From Ampullaceana balthica (Eukaryota; Mollusca; Gastropoda; Lymnaeidae): a DNA stretch of 64,000 bases. Positions 53,749 through 64,000 of this stretch are shown one piece after another. The translations under genes and the position numbers were made by a program. Under the pieces are notes generated by a model. It did no database searches, had not been told where the DNA came from, and saw only the letters and a program-made list of their open reading frames with translations. The stretch is from the NCBI GenBank assembly GCA_944989445.1, contig CALYLW010001388.1:124001-188000 (forward strand), given 5' to 3'. How positions within the stretch are numbered: the stretch's first letter is position 1; each line of letters begins with the position of its first letter.

Positions 53749-54029
53749 CAAGAGTCGGGAAACTTTTTGTCTGTGAGAGCCATACATTATTTTTAAAACT
53801 AAAAATTCAAGTAAATGTGTGCATTTTGTGTAATTTCAACACTAAAAGTACACCATAATTATGTCTCTTAATTCTTTTTAATATCATTATTATGCTGTGT
53901 ATTGTTTATGCAATTCAAAGGAAGTTGAATAAACTTTTTTTTTAGAATAGTCGAACATTTGTCTGAGAGCCAGATGCAGCCATCAATAGAGCCACATCTG
54001 GCTCGAGAGCCATGGTTTCCCATCACCTA
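53749..54029. mobile_element. Nested hAT MITE (281 bp)
   Basis: 'caagagtcgggaaacttttt' on the left and 'ggtttcccatcacctat'-type right end, with 'gagccacatctggctcgaga' inside. Exact 8-bp duplication TCTTAAAT (53741-53748 and 54030-54037). The ends resemble the wide animal hAT class with 'ggcaaccttttt...gagccaca'. Confidence 0.8.
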
Positions 54030-54044
54030 TCTTAAATCATGCAC

Positions 54045-55130
54045 TCATTGTGGAACGAAGATAATTTTTTTATCAACTTCAGTTTGGAGAAGCTCCTTTC
54101 ACAACTAGTGACACTGATAGCAATAATTGTTATAAAAATTCTTAGAATATAAAATAGACAAACAAATTGTGCAATGAAAACAATATATTTAAGCTTTATT
54201 TATAAACTAATACGACAAGTGGGCCTTTTCCTCCATTTTCCCAACGCAATGCCTCTTTTTGTAGTATAGGTACAGCCACACAACTTGGATCCTTTTTCGT
54301 TCATTATGGAACTGTTCTTTATCAATGTCAATAAAATCATTTATTTGACCTTCAATTTCTTCACTTAGTAGGTTACATGGGATCATACACGAATATTTTC
54401 TTACATGGACATACAACTGATCAAAGAGTTCTTTTAATTCCTTTATAATTCGATCCATGGATTAAAACATTTCTCGTTGTACTTCATGTTCTAAAGATAG
54501 GAATCACGTCTTGTGAATTTTCCCCACTCACATGTTTTTCCCTTCTAGCTTGGCGTTTCCTTTATTTTCTACAAAGTAAATAAACGATTCTACAACTTTA
54601 ACTTCGCCAACATCAATAACTACGTATCTTTTAATTTGACTAGTTTAATATTTGTGAGAAATATCTGGAGAGCTGTCAAATATCATACAAACGTTTTTAG
54701 CTTGTTCTAATGTGTCCATTATTGTTTTTCTCGCTGCACCTCTCAATAGGTCTATGAATTCATTTTGAATCATTTTCCACAAATAGGACACACTATATTT
54801 ATTACCCATCTTAATTTGTACTAAATGTTCACATAATACTGGGTCGTACTTGGTGAAACAAGTCCAAAAGCTCTAGTAGAAAATGTCCTATATTTTCAAT
54901 TGAATTGATGTCTTCCTCATGAATACTTTCACGATGACCTCTCAACGCCAAATTTTGTTTAGCTACGAATCTAATTATATCAAGTATTGTGAGAATTTCC
55001 TTTCATTTTTTCTTATTTCTTTATCAATATTCTGTTGTTGTAGATTATCAAAAGTTGCACCATGTCCAATTCTTATTTCTAATTCCTTCCATTGGGAAAA
55101 TGATCGAATCTGCAGTAGACTCAACTCGTG
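54045..55130 (-). pseudogene. hAT transposase, degraded
   Basis: Read on the - strand with frameshifts, pieces appear in the correct order. LALRGHRES with NIGHFLLELLDLF comes first (usual LA.RGH.E...NFLELL). It is followed by KYSVSYLWKMIQNEFIDLLR, then IFDSSPDISHKY (the catalytic D.S.D.S..EQ-type block) and VVIDVGEVKVVESFIYFVEN. An 83-codon frame lies at 54207-54458. The C-terminal dimerisation motif AISVTSCERSFSKLKLIKK lies at about 54045-54110, beyond the nested MITE side. Stops and frameshifts occur throughout. The 57% or so of the protein that is visible is enough to place it in the TTF/ZMYM-type hAT group. The N-terminal zinc finger region is replaced by the 30-bp array and the LINE. Confidence 0.78.
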
Positions 55131-55290
55131 TTGACTTATTCAGTAGACTCAATTCGTGTTGACTTATTCACTAGTCTCAACTCATATTGACTTATTCAGT
55201 AGACTCAATTCATGTTGACTTATTCAGTAGTCTCAACTCATATTGACTTATTCACTAGTCTCAACTCGTGTTGACTTATTTTGAGATTAA
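55125..55290. repeat. Minisatellite, about 30-bp unit x6
   Basis: 'ctcaactcgtgttgacttat' followed by 'tcagtaga' or 'tcactagt' repeats. The inner TCAAC-tcgt-GTTGA is a small palindrome. Confidence 0.9.
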
Positions 55291-55745
55291 ATTCCACTAT
55301 TTGTTTAAACTATTTTCCGTGTTAAAATTTATATTGGAAAAAATCATCAAACAGTTGACAGCAAAAACAATATATAATTTTCTTCAATGGTGAATACAAC
55401 ATCAACGATCCTAACAAATTTTCACCATTATGCAAAATTTGGGGAAAAAAACAACAATCGCGATTAATCTTTCTTGTGAAAAATCGTAATAATTTTCACT
55501 AAAATAGACTAATTCAAACTATTTAGACATTACTTTAATAGGATATGCATAAACGTTTTAGTGAATAAACGTATTTTAATGAAACACACACATTTTGTTT
55601 GTGCTACTTTAATGAAAAGAACAAACAAAAAGAAAACCAAAAAATTAATTTTTAATAAATTATTTTAGAATAATTTTCTTAAACTTAAAAAGTAACATAA
55701 ATTACTACTTGCAAGTTAAACACAATATTTGAACCACAATGCCAT

Positions 55746-56452
55746 GTGGGTACTTTTTCGCATATCATTCTGTGCATGTCGAAAATCCACGCAAAATACT
55801 TAGGAGTCTTAATAAATGAGAAACTATCATGGAATCCCCATGTCAATGAAGTTATTAAAAAATCAAACAAAACCTTAGGCTTTATAAAAAGAAACTTTAA
55901 CAAATGTAATAGAGATATAAAACTGAAATGCTACCTCACTTTGGTGAGACCTGTACTAGAACATGCATCTTCAGTACGGGACCCATCCACCAAAGAAAGC
56001 ATTGATAAACTAGAACAAATTCAAAAAAGAGCTGCCAGATTCATTACTGGAGAATATTCAAAACTGACAAGAATAACACCATTAGTTAAATCATTAAACC
56101 TTGAAACACTAGAGGATAGAAGAACCAAGAGCAAAGTAGTAATCATACATAGAGCAATTAATTCTAATTTAGAAATACAACACAAAAATAACTTAATACA
56201 ACCCTCAGATAGACATAAGGATAAAAACACCTTTCTTATTCCGTATGCAAGAACAAACACATACAAATTTTCATTCTTCCCGTCCGGAATTCGGGCGTGG
56301 ATTGGGTTGCCTGAAGAATCTAGTAAAACCAACACTTTATCAACATTTAAATCTCTAATGAAAATGCAGGACTTAACACAAACCATAGATAAGCGTAGGA
56401 CGCAATAATCTTCTGCATAAAAGGAGCGTCTGTAAACAGATAAGATAAGATA
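55746..56452 (+). pseudogene. LINE ORF2 C-terminal fragment with 3' tail
   Basis: Non-LTR retrotransposons encode an endonuclease-RT protein. This 220-codon frame (55746-56408) is open and gives the region after the RT core: KYLGVLINEKLSWNPHVNEV, CYLTLVRPVLEHASSV, KLEQIQKRAARFI, then a basic C-terminus. These are the typical thumb/C-terminal blocks of Jockey/CR1-group proteins (YLGV.(I/L)...W..H, LVRP.LEYA..VW, LE..QRRA.R). The RT catalytic domain and endonuclease are missing because of 5' truncation. Its first 9 residues belong to flanking DNA, and homology starts near KIHAKYLGV (about 55785). The stop is followed by a short 3' tail with a 'gataagataaga' repeat. A second, shorter copy lies at 10742-11007. 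It is nested in the hAT element. Confidence 0.85.
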
Positions 56453-56836
56453 CCTGTCGCGGTGTATTAATAGTATATTCTGTCCAGCAGTGATGTGTTC
56501 TTTGTGTTGTTTTCTTATAAAAAACATCTGTGATGTATACCGCTTAATTTTCAAAACAAATCGATACAATTTTTAAACGATTTTAAATTTCTTAACGGTT
56601 ATGCGTTAGTTATAACAAACAGTATGTAATAAAACAAATGTCTTGAGAATCCGTTAATTACGTCTCGAAAGTACGAATATTTTATTTTCACCCGGGTTTT
56701 CCTCTTTCAAAAGGAAAAGGGCGGTTGTCTGAAAGGGCTGTACTTTTCAAATGCCCTCCAAATGCCGCCCCAAAATCGTGTGCCGCCCGGGGCGGATCGC
56801 CCCCACCGCCCTCCTAGCTACACCACTGGTACAATG

Positions 56837-57639
56837 TGCACATTAGATTTAATACTCTCATTTTAATTTTTGTTGGTTTCTCGCTTAGAGATGTAAATCC
56901 CAAAATTGAACTCATTAAGAGATAGGGCAATATCTTTAACAAGGCAACTCAAAATACCAAACAATCATAAATATTCAACAATATCAAATATAAAAAATTA
57001 TCAACCAACCAATCACAAGAAATAGATTGATAAAAGATAAGTTGCAATAATTCTTGCAGAAAAAATGTTTTTTTTAAATATTTTTTTTAATAAAGAATTA
57101 ATGGTCATTTAAAATGTGAATATATATACATGTATTTATAATTTAAAACAGAACAATAAAAGGAAAAACTGTAATGGAAGAATACATGTCCAAACTATAG
57201 CATGATACGACATGACATGAAGACTTGAACAGAGGAACAGGCATACAGGAATCATAATCAACCATTAATAAAAAAAATAATAAAATGAATGAATCAAGTT
57301 AGTGAGTGATTCAAACATAATATTTTAACTTAAAAGATCATGCACATACCACTGACATTAGAAAACATCAAATTTTTAACAAATTCAAGAACTAGTACTA
57401 GTAATGCCATAAACGTTTTTGAAAGAATTTCAGTAAAGAAATAATTACACTGCCTACTACAAACAAATAAATATTAAGTCTTTCATCAATTATAGTTACA
57501 GGAGAGAAAAAGTTCAAATAATAATTTGTGATTATAAGGAATTAAACAAGTAAAAAAAATACATGCGTAGCTTATGCGAAACCCAATGGCACTACAGAGG
57601 AAAGGCACGTCAAATTTTGTCAGTCATTATCTATGAACA
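56837..57639. other. AT-rich spacer, nothing recognised
   Basis: No credible open frame, repeat or RNA gene. Confidence 0.6.
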
Positions 57640-57845
57640 ACAAATAATTTTGCCAAATAGATATTAGGAATGAATGTACAATCTATTAATCTATGATTTT
57701 GCCAGATAGATATTAGGAATGAATGTACAATCTATTAATCTATGATTTTGCCAAATAGATATTAGGAATGAATGTACAATCTATTAATATATGATTTATC
57801 CAGATATATATTAGGTATGAATGTACAATCTATTAATCTATGCTA
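57640..57845. repeat. Minisatellite, 49-bp unit x4
   Basis: 'gatattaggaatgaatgtac' followed by 'aatctattaatctatgattt' recurs at 49-bp steps (57663, 57712 and so on). It is not related to the 49-bp unit in the Merlin gene. Confidence 0.92.
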
Positions 57846-58224
57846 TACACAGGACTTCTACGTTCAAATTCAAAATTTAATGAAAGTATTTTTGTAACTT
57901 TAAAACAAAATGAAGTAATAATTGAAACAATATTTTAATATTACATGTATACAGATAAAATCATTGGCCACAATTATTTCAAATATTGCTGTTATAAGAT
58001 AGCTTCCATCTATTTAATAAATATTGTTTGATCTTAACAATGATTGTGATACAATAAAAATGATCTGCGAATAACAAGAAAACTCCAGTATTTGATTGAT
58101 ATACATGTAGTTGATTTTTTAATGTGATTACATATTACCATCTCGAAATTAATGAGATAGAAATACATGTATAACCATTTTTTATGATGAGTTGATATGG
58201 GGTGGGATGGAATGAGATGAGATG
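57846..58224. other. AT-rich spacer, nothing recognised
   Basis: No gene or repeat is visible apart from 'acatgta' clusters. Confidence 0.5.
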
Positions 58225-58385
58225 GGGTTGAAACGTCCTGTGGTCGAACTCTCCGGGGTCGAATCGCCGGGGTCGAATCATCCGGGGTCGAACCGTCCGT
58301 GGTCGAACCAACCGGGGTCGAAACGTCCTGTTATCGAAACGTCCTGTGGTCAATCTGGCAGGGTCGAATCCACAAGGGTCAAAGT
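58225..58385. repeat. Short-period array (ggggtcgaa(c/t)...), about 10 copies
   Basis: Units of 15-17 bp built on 'ccggggtcgaaccgtc' with variable spacers. GC-rich against an AT-rich background. The - frame repeats RP(R)..VRPR and is not a gene. Confidence 0.85.
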
Positions 58386-58639
58386 GTCAGTAATTCGTGT
58401 TTATAACTAACTAGATTAACACCTATATATTTCCGACACAAACAAACATTTATATCTGATGAAAATTTAGATTGGGCAGTTTCTTTCCGTGTTTCTATCG
58501 TAACTATTTGTTTGTGTTTTTTTAAGTGTCTTTTGTCCATGCAGAGTGAAAGTATTTTATCTCCCAGGGACAAAAGGGTTCTGTCTTTTTACAAGCTTTT
58601 ATTTAACTCACACTGTTTGTATGTTGTATCCGTCAAATC

Positions 58640-58790
58640 TTGTAACGTAAAATTAAACCACTTCTGATGGTCTTAGAGATGTCAAAATTTTACCACAGAT
58701 AGATCTTGGATGACAATACATTGTATCAAAATTTCAGATCGATCGAATGTACCGTAATTAAATAAATGCATTTTTACGTTTATCTTTATA
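58640..58790 (-). repeat. Dispersed repeat family B, partial copy
   Basis: 'ttcagatcgatcgaatgtac' and 'cgtaattaaataaatgcatt' match the inverted family B stretch near 42655-42700. Confidence 0.5.
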
Positions 58791-58945
58791 TATAATCTGT
58801 ATCCGTGCTATTCTTGACTTTCACGTGAATGTCACCGGAGTTCACAACCAGCCATGGATGACGACATTCCAGGTGTTAAACAGCTCAGTAATTCGAAACT
58901 AAATCTAAATTGACATGATAATACAAGAGGAACAACTGGTATTTG

Positions 58946-59025
58946 TGTAGCCTAGTTGGCCCAATTGTTAGCTTAATGGATTTTCGACATGGATGTACTG
59001 GGTTCAATTTTCTGTTGGGGAAACT
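58946..59025 (+). repeat. tRNA-like sequence (SINE head?)
   Basis: 'gtagcctagttggcc' fits a pol III A box and 'gggttcaattttctg' a B box about 50 bases later. The total is tRNA-sized and ends 'ttgggga'. Acceptor and anticodon stems are poor, so it is not a functional tRNA. It is probably the head of a tRNA-derived SINE or a tRNA pseudogene. Confidence 0.45.
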
Positions 59026-59171
59026 GTTATTTTTTAAATACATAAATTTGTAATTAATAATCTATCTTTTTACCACTATCACATTTAAGTTATAGACAAC
59101 GAAGTTAGACTAATTAAATTGAATTGATTATGTCAAAACATTGATTAAAAAATTGTGTTACTAAAAAGTAG

Positions 59172-59618
59172 AAAATAAAATATTTAAAAAATCGTTTTTT
59201 TAAAAGGACACGCTTTTATTTACAAATAGAAAGTGCACTAAAAAGAAGAAAATAAAATTTTTCAATCCGTGAACCTATCGACTGCACATAAAAGCGTGGG
59301 GCCCTCATCACAACTCGCAATCATGTACAAAGCTGCGAAACATAAATACAAATGTATATGAATATTAATAAACATTTGAAGTTTCACAACTTTGATCATA
59401 TACATGCTACTATCATATTAATTAGAAAAATTTATCTATATGCAAAAGAGTAGTTGCAATAAGAAATGAGTTGTGATGGGCGCCCCACGCTTTTATGTGC
59501 ACTCGATAGGTTCACGGATTGAAAAATTTTATTTTCTTCTTTTTAGTGCACTTTCTATATGTAAATAAAAGCGTGTCCTTTTAAAAAAAAGATTTTTTAA
59601 ATATTTTATTTAAAAATG
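59172..59618. mobile_element. Long-terminal-inverted-repeat MITE (fold-back)
   Basis: Arms of about 150 bp (59172-59325 and 59472-59618) are inverted copies. They contain 'ggacacgcttttatttac', 'gaaagtgcactaaaaagaag' and 'caatccgtgaacctatcg'. The centre again pairs partly ('cacaactcgcaat'/'atgagttgtg'). No coding and no obvious target duplication, since the ends lie in A/T runs. Confidence 0.85.
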
Positions 59619-59839
59619 CTGTCTTCATAATGATTTTCTAAAATACAAAAAGTCATGAAAGAAATCTTAAAGTTAAAGAATATCAGCATTTTAAAATAGA
59701 AAATATGATCGTTTGTCAAATGTAATACAGACTAAATACTTATGGGTGGCATGAATCGTGCATGAGTGGCTGAAATATGTTGATTCTTGAAAGGACTGTA
59801 TTTACTTTGGTCTGACTCTGGGGAAAGTGTTGGTGTATA

Positions 59840-60095
59840 GATGACCATAAGATGTCCTGGTTAGGTTCTCTTGAAGGGACAGTGGTTGTCTGATTATGTA
59901 GTGGGGATGTTGTGGATGACCATAAGATGTCCTGCCTAGGTTCTCTTGAAGGGACAGTGTTTGTCTGATTGTGTAGTGGGGATGTTGTGGATGACCATAA
60001 GATGTCCTGCCTAGGTTCTCTTGAAGGGACAGTGTTTGTCTGATTGTGTAGTGGGGATGTTGTGGATGACCATAAGATGCCCTCTGATAGTAGGT
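59840..60095. repeat. Minisatellite, 75-bp unit x3.4
   Basis: 'gatgaccataagatgtcctg' recurs every 75 bp (59840, 59915, 59990, 60065), with 'tctcttgaagggacagtg'. Confidence 0.92.
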
Positions 60096-60120
60096 TCTCT
60101 ACACATATTGCATATAAATA

Positions 60121-60462
60121 CTAACAAACATGTTGCTCTTGGATTAGATTTTTAAACAAATTCTGTAAACAATAATTTAGTTGATGTAGTACATTGAAAA
60201 TGTTTTGCTGACATTCATCTTTCACCTTCATCGTTTCCTGGTAGGATAATTGCAGACAGATCAACTCGTCCTCATCTAGCCACTCAACAGCCTCTGTATG
60301 TGCATTTTCTCTTCTGGCAATAACTGCGATGGGTTCTCTTTGCCTTCTAGAAGCGATTCTCAAAGTACGGACGCGTTTTATCTGAGTTGATTCTTGAACA
60401 GTTTGGGTGGGCACATTCTCCTGATCTCGAGCTCTGTGTTGTCCTGCATGTTTCTTCAACAT
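60121..60462 (-). CDS. Unrecognised 113-residue open frame
   Basis: This ATG-started frame has balanced composition. The N-terminal half is basic (RTLRIASRRQREPIAVIARR). The C-terminal half looks helical (ELICLQLSYQETMKVKDECQ, then a leucine-rich stretch). It is unlike the AT-driven chance frames nearby. I do not recognise a family. It could be an exon, a relic of a DNA-transposon DNA-binding domain, or chance. No splice context or promoter is clear. Confidence 0.3.
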   Translation of the reverse strand: MLKKHAGQHRARDQENVPTQTVQESTQIKRVRTLRIASRRQREPIAVIARRENAHTEAVEWLDEDELICLQLSYQETMKVKDECQQNIFNVLHQLNYCLQNLFKNLIQEQHVC

Positions 60463-61333
60463 TGTCCTGCTGTATCCAATTCAGATTTATGAACAACAAA
60501 GTCAGGAGATACGCATTTCATGCTATTTTGACATAAATCTAATTCAAATGTTTCACAACATTTTAGAAAATTATTTATAAAGCTATTAAAATTCTACTAA
60601 AAATATTTAAAAAATAATTGGTCACGTCAAGAGTAATTCTACAGTTTATTACTGGTCACTTCAAGGTGCCGATTGACAGGGCCATTTTATTGAGATGGTC
60701 AGCTGAGCCCAAAATATCGATCGCCCGATGATCCAGTTCAGGTTCATATCGTGGCTAAAAGAACACTTAAGAGATAAGTGACTTCAAGGCAGGACATCTG
60801 GAGACATGGCGAGAAAAGTTGACGAACTTCAATTACTTCCGATGGTCAAAAATCATTTCTACAATCTCCTACTGGAAAACGAAATGTATGTGGCACTTTT
60901 GTGATTAAAATGTTAAGACATAAAATAATATTACAGTTTATGACCCCATATTTTGGACTATATTTATATGTCAGCACTATTTTATTTATCAGAAGGTACG
61001 TAATACATACAATAAATTTCGTTATTCTGAAACTGTGTCATTATTCATAGTATAACTATAACTATCACTATTCTAGTCATTTCTAATGATGAAATAAGTT
61101 ATATTTAGCCTTTAAAAATTAAGAAAGTCTTGTCTCCTATTGGCCCCACAAACACTCAGTCTCTAAACAAAATGAAAGAAAACATTACAAAACAAAATAA
61201 TTATTGAACAGCGTGTAAGACAGTCTTTAAGTATGTCACCTATTATATTTAACCATAATTTTACTTGGTGAAATACGGTCATTGTTTCAAGACGTTTGGA
61301 CATTCCTGGTACATGGTATTGCACATTTCTATA
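60463..61333. other. Spacer, one stray minisatellite unit
   Basis: 61117-61160 is a single inverted, diverged unit of the 32/37-bp minisatellite at 37125 ('aagaaagtcttgtctcctat'). 60690-60880 is somewhat GC-richer with no open frame. Nothing else is recognised. Confidence 0.45.
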
Positions 61334-61480
61334 TATATATAAATCAAAGTATGTCTGTATGTGTGTGTGTGTGCGTGCATGTCCTTCATAGCTGACTAAA
61401 CCATTCACCAGATCGTCATGAAACTTTTCGAGACTTGTTGAGTATGCTCCCGGGGTGGTAACTGGCTTTTTTTCGAAATT
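61334..61480 (+). repeat. Possible Helitron-like 5' end
   Basis: A run (TA)n, then 'aatcaaagtatgtctgtatg' and TG repeats, then 'accagatcgtcatgaaactt'. This resembles the start at 1214 (TCTAATATATAAAGATGAAAGTTTGTGTG) in pattern. No matching 3' end on the same strand was found. Confidence 0.3.
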
Positions 61481-61526
61481 TAACACTCACTGGGTGCCGC
61501 CATAATGTCATGTTATGCTTATATGT

Positions 61527-62460
61527 GCTATATAAAAATTAGTTTAAGCGTTAGCTACTGTGTTAATTGATTTATCTTAACTAAACTTTGTATATAATAA
61601 TTAGACAACCAATATTAAAATACTATAGGGCAATAAACTTCGAATGACCATTCCTTCGGGCCTGGGCGCCCAAAATGCCTTTTTTCATAAACTTTAAAGA
61701 ATTTATTCCCCATTCATTTATTAACGATCTTGAAAAACAATGTTAAATGCATTCATTATCAGCAGTATTGAAATGAACAGGTGTTTTGGACTTAATGTCT
61801 TGCACAAAATGGGCCCTTGGGCCCTTAATGTCGTTTTTTTAACTTTTATGAGCTATATAAAATTTAGTTTATGCGTCAGCTACTAAGTAAATGAATGTAT
61901 TTCAACCAAAATTTATATTCAAAAACTTGTTATCCAGTATTAAAATACTTAAGCGCACTGAACTTCTAATGTCAATTTCTTCGGGGCCGTGGGCCCCTAA
62001 TGTCTTTTTTCGCAAATGTTTTAGATATTTTCCCCATACACTTTTTAACGATCTTGAGAAATATATCCATGATAAAACAGAATAAAATGAAAAGGTTTTT
62101 GAAATTGACATTTTGCACCTAATGGGCCCAGGGGCCCATTAATGTGTTTTTAAAACTATATTAGCTATATAAAAATTAGTTTAAGCGTTAGATTATGAGA
62201 AAATACATTTATCAAGACCAAACTTTGTATATAAACACTTTGTAGCCTATATTGAATTACTGTAGGGCACTGAACTCCTAATGTCCATTCCCTCGGAACT
62301 GGGGGCCCAAAATGTCTTTTTTTACTGAACGTTAATAATTGTATTCCCCATTCAATTTTACACGATTTTGAGAAATATAGCTTGAGTACAATGGGAATAA
62401 CAAATATAAATTATCACTCATTTTGGGGCAAGGACCATTAATATCGTTTCTTCTTTTGTA
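61527..62460. repeat. Diverged tandem repeat, about 315-bp unit x3
   Basis: 'gctatataaaaattagttta' starts units at 61527, 61852 and 62164. Each has 'ctggg(c/g)gccc(a)aaatg'-type and 'tttcccca..catt' blocks, then 'gggcccttgggcccttaatg' or similar before the next. The copies differ at many sites, so the expansion is old. Confidence 0.8.
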
Positions 62461-62497
62461 AACTTTTTTATTATTAATTTATATATATATATATATA

Positions 62498-64000
62498 CTA
62501 GAAAAATACCCGCACTTTGTAGCGGGAGTGTGCTGACCCTTTATCCAAGTATTAGTTGCTGGTTATTACAATTTTAATTTGCCAAGTTAAATTTCAGATT
62601 CATCTATTTAGTTAAAATCTTATGAGAAACAGAGATATGCCATTTTACTGCGTGAGTTGTTTTCACTTAATGCAGTGCCTTTTAACATAACCTTACTATC
62701 TAAAAGATATGATTTATTAAATAATGATCCTTGCCGACCATAATAACTAAATTTACAATTTCATTCCCACTTGTACAAAATTAACATAACTTATAGGTTT
62801 TCCGAAAGAGCTCTACCACCCTCGTCACTCAAAAATTTAATATATAATTACGAAACTGCATCGTATCACAAATTGTAAGTTATATAATATTTGTAACCAC
62901 GTCTATGAGATAAAGAACATGTGGCACTATCCCTTTAAAAGACAAAAGCTAAGTGACTCATAGCGCAAATAAACAAAATTATCAATGTAATCTCTAAAAT
63001 ACTTTTTTTTTAAAAAACCGGTCGTATTAAAATGATATTTTAAAAAAATGTGCACACCATATTTAGACAATATAGAAAGCTGGCCGCATAAAATAAGGTC
63101 TTGTTATAAAGTAAATGTACTGGACCAAAATAACTCCTCCTTTTGACGTATTCATAATTGTTATAACAGGGGAAATAATATTTTAACATTTTTTATATGT
63201 CTCTATATTTTACGATTTATATTTACGGTTTATAAGCAATGTGTATAATTTCAAAAAGGAATCTTTTTTTTTGTTCCCTATTTCAGATAAGGCATCATAT
63301 TTTGTAAATTATATTCAATGCCACACACACACCAGATTTTAGATCTGAAAAATAAAATAAAAATGAAAAACAAAGATTCAACCGTCTGTTAATAGGTGCA
63401 TTTTAAAAATGATTAAAAGGCAATTTTAGAAATGGCCTATGCTATTCTGAATACAAAGGAATGAACATAAAAACATATTTCAATTCTCAATTCATATTAA
63501 TTAAGCGTTTTCAGGATCACTTCATTAAATTTAGTCAAGTTTTGTTAATACGTTCGGTAGCGAAAGTTTATAATGTATAGTGTATATAAAGCTAAGAAAC
63601 TGAAAGTGTAAGTTTATTTGACATAGGCCATCACTTTCAACATAAAATAAACTCGCTACATCTATGGTTTTTAATTTAATGTCGAGTTATGAATTAAATT
63701 TTTAAAAATCCTAATTTTATTCATTGCATGTAAAATATTAATACAATGCATCGTGAAAATAATTGAAATAAAATAATTTAAACGCATATGTAATATATAA
63801 AGCTGAGTTGATATTTTTTGTTTGTTTGTATCCATTAAAAAAAGGCCACTGCTTTGTTGACATTTTTCCAAAAGATCTCTGCCACTGTCGTCACTAAAAA
63901 AGCTCTTATATATTTACGACACTGCATCGTAACACAATTGTATTTAGTACAATATTTGCAAAAGCGTCTATGAGATAAAGATAATAAAGATAAAAAAAGA
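62498..64000 (-). mobile_element. Helitron-like element, 3' end, runs off the window
   Basis: Read on the - strand, the terminus is CACTCCCGC-tacaaagt-GCGGG, then TATTTTT and CTAG (62498-62501), then T. It is the same terminus as at 4391-4425. The interior is AT-rich without coding. A block at 62801-62936 recurs at 63867-63978 ('ctctgccactgtcgtcact', 'acgacactgcatcgtaacac', 'gtctatgagataaag'). The 5' end lies outside the window or is lost. Confidence 0.5.
62801..62936. repeat. Direct repeat, copy at 63867-63978
   Basis: 'ttccgaaagagctctaccac', 'cgaaactgcatcgtatcaca' and 'cacgtctatgagataaagaa' are matched by the stretch beginning at 63867, about 1066 bp away. Confidence 0.7.

Larger units (their letters stand above)
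53208..56828 (-). mobile_element. hAT DNA transposon (3.6 kb) with nested insertions
   Basis: Ends CAGTGGCGTAGCTAG and CTAGCTACACCACTG lie inside an exact 8-bp duplication GTACAATG (53200-53207 and 56829-56836). CCGCCC-rich subterminal DNA lies inside both ends. Transposase relics are on the - strand. A 281-bp hAT MITE, a 30-bp minisatellite and a LINE 3' piece are nested inside. Insertion order: the hAT first, the others later. Confidence 0.92.

Noticed and set aside
56021..56569. 182-residue - frame
   Set aside because: Antisense of the LINE ORF2 fragment, which has recognisable motifs on +.

Overview
This is an AT-rich stretch of nuclear genome from an invertebrate animal. A mollusc, perhaps a snail, is my best guess: the 5S rRNA-like copies, the histone H4 relic with a metazoan histone 3' stem-loop, and the mix of hAT, Helitron-like, Ty3/gypsy and Merlin elements all fit, but nothing here fixes the species. 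I find no intact host protein-coding gene. Most long open frames are minisatellite arrays without stop codons or pieces of transposons. The window reads as intergenic, transposon-rich DNA with a very high load of tandem repeats.

Layout. 0.4-4.4 kb: a hAT relic with a BED-finger remnant, then a 3.2-kb Helitron-like element carrying a small MITE. 5.6-6.4 kb: a short Helitron with a tRNA-Val-like piece. 6.8-9.5 kb: an 18-21 bp satellite and a non-autonomous Merlin derivative. 10.3-11.6 kb: a hAT relic interrupted by a LINE 3' end and a MITE. 12.0-17.9 kb: six different minisatellites nearly end to end (units 51, 68, 18, 58, 55 and 44 bp). 18.5-22.6 kb: a Ty3/gypsy element with matching 573-bp LTRs, a 5-bp target duplication and an internally inverted gag-pro piece. 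22.8-27.8 kb: a 66-bp array, a small hAT MITE and a 2.45-kb hAT element holding two minisatellites. 27.9-30.8 kb: a 5S copy, an inverted second copy of the 58-bp array, a histone H4 pseudogene and a second 5S copy. 31.5-31.8 kb: a near-perfect 355-bp palindrome with hammerhead-like cores. 34.2-36.2 kb: a gag-pro-only gypsy deletion derivative. 36.3-37.0 kb: an unidentified GC-rich insert. 38.8-41.4 kb: a Merlin element whose transposase is split by a 49-bp minisatellite. 43.2-43.9 kb: a hAT relic interrupted by a MITE. 50.4-51.9 kb: a 31-bp array of about 47 copies. 52.6-53.0 kb: a PIF/Harbinger transposase relic. 53.2-56.8 kb: a hAT element with nested hAT MITE and LINE insertions and intact 8-bp target duplications. 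59.2-64 kb: a long-terminal-inverted-repeat MITE, several short arrays, a 315-bp repeat triplet and the 3' end of another Helitron-like element.

The parts do not form a host pathway. What links them is transposon biology: non-autonomous copies sit beside their likely parents (Merlin at 7.9 and 38.8 kb), elements nest in each other, and minisatellites repeatedly arise inside transposase or retroelement sequence. Boundaries of diverged repeats are approximate because they were compared by eye.
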